A stretch of DNA of 5,588 nucleotides, from NCBI GenBank assembly GCA_919903585.1, contig CAKKST010000044.1:1-5588 (forward strand), read 5' to 3'. The notes below the pieces were generated by a model that was given only the letters and a program-made list of their open reading frames with translations, was not told where the DNA came from and ran no database searches. Each line of letters begins with the position of its first letter. The stretch's first letter is position 1. This document shows, piece after piece, positions 4,258 through 5,588 of the stretch. Both the position numbers and the translations under genes were made by a program. This DNA is from Nitrospiria bacterium. Lineage in GTDB: Bacteria > Nitrospirota > CAKKRA01 > 9FT-COMBO-42-15.

Positions 4258-5588
4258 CTATACTGCCTTGCTCTTCAAGAATGCTGGAAGCGCATTTGCC
4301 TCCCTTGGCCCCACGATTACCTTCCAACCCTCACCGAGCTTCTCCTCCAAACTACCGCTCAATACAGCAACATAACCCGGTATTATCACCTCCCTGTGGC
4401 TGATATTTTTATCAATCCCTGATTCCTTTACAAATGCAGCTATCTTTGCTGGACTGAATTTCCCTGCAGCCCATGCTGTAAGGACAGATAGGCCTTCCAC
4501 ATCAAGTATTGCAAGCCAGCAAGGCACCTTGCTGTTTTCAATCTCACCGCGGACAATAAAATATGTAAGCGAAAAATTTGTTGTAACAATAACAGGCGAT
4601 TTATCAGTTGCTTCTCCAATCTTGTATATATTCTGCGCCACCTGCATAGGCACCTGAGGGTCTGTATATATATTCTGCCTTAAAGTAAGGAGTGACAACA
4701 TCTTCCATTTTTCTATGCTGTTTAATACAATGATGGATGCATACTTCATTACACCTATCCCAGCTACAAGCGCCTCCATCATGGAATCGTCCCTGTTTGC
4801 AAAAGTGATAACTGGATAGCCGAACGGCTTAAAGCTCTTCTTAACTGCTGCACGCCTGATCATTGTATAATGCTCAAGCATATCCTTTGCCCTCCTTGCG
4901 CCTGAATCAAGGACAATATCCTCAACACCGAGTCCTTTAACCTTTTCAGACAAGGAGGTAAGTGCGTCCAGTCCATTGGCATAAATGGCAAGGGGGCATT
5001 TTTTATCCTTTGCAAGCTTTGCCATTGCATCTGCATTCTCATTTGTTGCAGCGTATATCAATGGCTTTTTATCTGCACAATGTGCAAGGCCTGCCTCAAT
5101 TACTGATGGGTTCATGCTGTGAAGTATCAATGGCACACCTGGCGCTGAATCAACAACGTTCTTTACTACAGATGCAAATTTTGCAGGATCATTTGCAGCA
5201 TCTGTAACCGCAATCATCTCAACGCGGAGCTTCTGGCCGACCCTGTCTATTTCTGATGTCTTTACTGCTTCTATTTTCTTTTTTATCTCATCTGATGACT
5301 CAGTATCCTTTATTGCCACTGCAAAACCGCAGGGATTAAAGAACTTCTTGTCGTGTCTGAAGAGCACAACCTCCTCGCCGACCTTTACTGCCTTGTCGCC
5401 TGCGCCTATTGTTATAAGCCTGATTGGCGGCGCAGATGCCTCGCCGAGCAGCTTCTTTGCCTCTTCTGATATATCAGGACAGGCATCTATGCTTACACCT
5501 TTTGCTGCCAATTTCATTGCAAAGGCTAAGCAGGTTGGAAACCCGCATTTCTTGCAATTTGTCTTTGGAAGGTGCTTAAATATCTCTA
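4258..5588 (-). CDS. acsC: Corrinoid/iron-sulfur protein large (gamma) subunit, first few residues missing (right window edge)
   Basis: This subunit of the AcsCD methyl carrier binds a [4Fe-4S] cluster, which reductively reactivates the cobamide. The protein hands a methyl group from methyltransferase AcsE to acetyl-CoA synthase. 442 residues are visible. The frame is open to the right edge, and the first visible residues EIFKHLPKTNC match the family a few codons after its usual start, so only about 5-8 residues are missing. Cluster ligands C11-x2-C14-x4-C19-x16-C36 are intact (NCKKCGFPTC). A start at the internal methionine (5517) would lose three of the four cysteines and is wrong. A TIM-barrel region follows (about 90-320). 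The C-terminal cobamide-binding domain (about 325-442) has TTNFSLTYF, EGLSVLTAWAAGKF, IIPGYVAVLSG and GPREA. The stop codon is 108 bp before acsB. The small subunit acsD and the other pathway genes must lie elsewhere. Confidence 0.97.
   Translation of the reverse strand, partial: EIFKHLPKTNCKKCGFPTCLAFAMKLAAKGVSIDACPDISEEAKKLLGEASAPPIRLITIGAGDKAVKVGEEVVLFRHDKKFFNPCGFAVAIKDTESSDEIKKKIEAVKTSEIDRVGQKLRVEMIAVTDAANDPAKFASVVKNVVDSAPGVPLILHSMNPSVIEAGLAHCADKKPLIYAATNENADAMAKLAKDKKCPLAIYANGLDALTSLSEKVKGLGVEDIVLDSGARRAKDMLEHYTMIRRAAVKKSFKPFGYPVITFANRDDSMMEALVAGIGVMKYASIIVLNSIEKWKMLSLLTLRQNIYTDPQVPMQVAQNIYKIGEATDKSPVIVTTNFSLTYFIVRGEIENSKVPCWLAILDVEGLSVLTAWAAGKFSPAKIAAFVKESGIDKNISHREVIIPGYVAVLSGSLEEKLGEGWKVIVGPREANALPAFLKSKAV

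Noticed and set aside
2843..5207. Other plus-strand and off-frame open frames opposite or inside acsB and acsC (2843-3058, 3295-3498, 3827-4021, 4860-5042, 4962-5207)
   Set aside because: All overlap strongly conserved coding sequence in the correct minus frame and show no family features.
4258..5517. acsC starting at the internal methionine at 5517
   Set aside because: It would drop three of the four [4Fe-4S] cysteines, and the frame continues unbroken to the right edge with conserved residues.

Overview
All four genes lie on the minus strand and read from right to left. They belong to an anaerobe that uses the bacterial Wood-Ljungdahl (reductive acetyl-CoA) pathway. In transcription order they are acsC (large subunit of the corrinoid/iron-sulfur methyl carrier, cut at its N-terminus by the right edge), acsB (acetyl-CoA synthase, complete), a nuoE-like thioredoxin-fold [2Fe-2S] protein (complete), and a nuoF-like NADH/FMN-binding subunit (cut at its C-terminal side by the left edge). 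AcsB is the full-length bacterial type with every A-cluster ligand present. This argues for an acetogen-like, sulfate-reducing or other autotrophic anaerobic bacterium rather than a methanogen. The repeat style in the gaps resembles what I recall from Nitrospirota and deltaproteobacterial genomes, but that placement is only a guess.

Layout: 1-1214 nuoF-like; 1215-1359 a gap holding a 79-bp double-hairpin repeat; 1360-1830 nuoE-like; 1831-1950 a gap holding an 87-bp G/C-run palindromic repeat and the nuoE ribosome binding site; 1951-4149 acsB; 4150-4257 an AT-rich gap with a perfect-consensus sigma-70-type promoter and palindromes; 4258-5588 acsC. I see no RNA gene, CRISPR array, transposase or phage gene.

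How the genes fit together: AcsC (with its partner AcsD, not in the window) carries the methyl group from methyl-tetrahydrofolate on a cobamide. AcsB joins that methyl group with CO and CoA to form acetyl-CoA. The NuoE/NuoF pair resembles the NADH-handling module of HydABC-type hydrogenases and NAD-dependent formate dehydrogenases more than respiratory complex I. It probably links NAD(H) to the low-potential electron carriers the pathway needs. Its catalytic partner would lie beyond the left edge.

The genes are well-known families, and I do not see a new enzyme system here. The points most worth checking lie between the genes: the internal acsB promoter with an operator-like palindrome at its expected start site, two different structured repeats inside one operon (one with quadruplex-forming potential on both strands), a nuoE start that repeat-encoded sequence can easily cause to be mis-called, and an N-terminal iron-sulfur domain of NuoF that lacks one of the expected cysteines.
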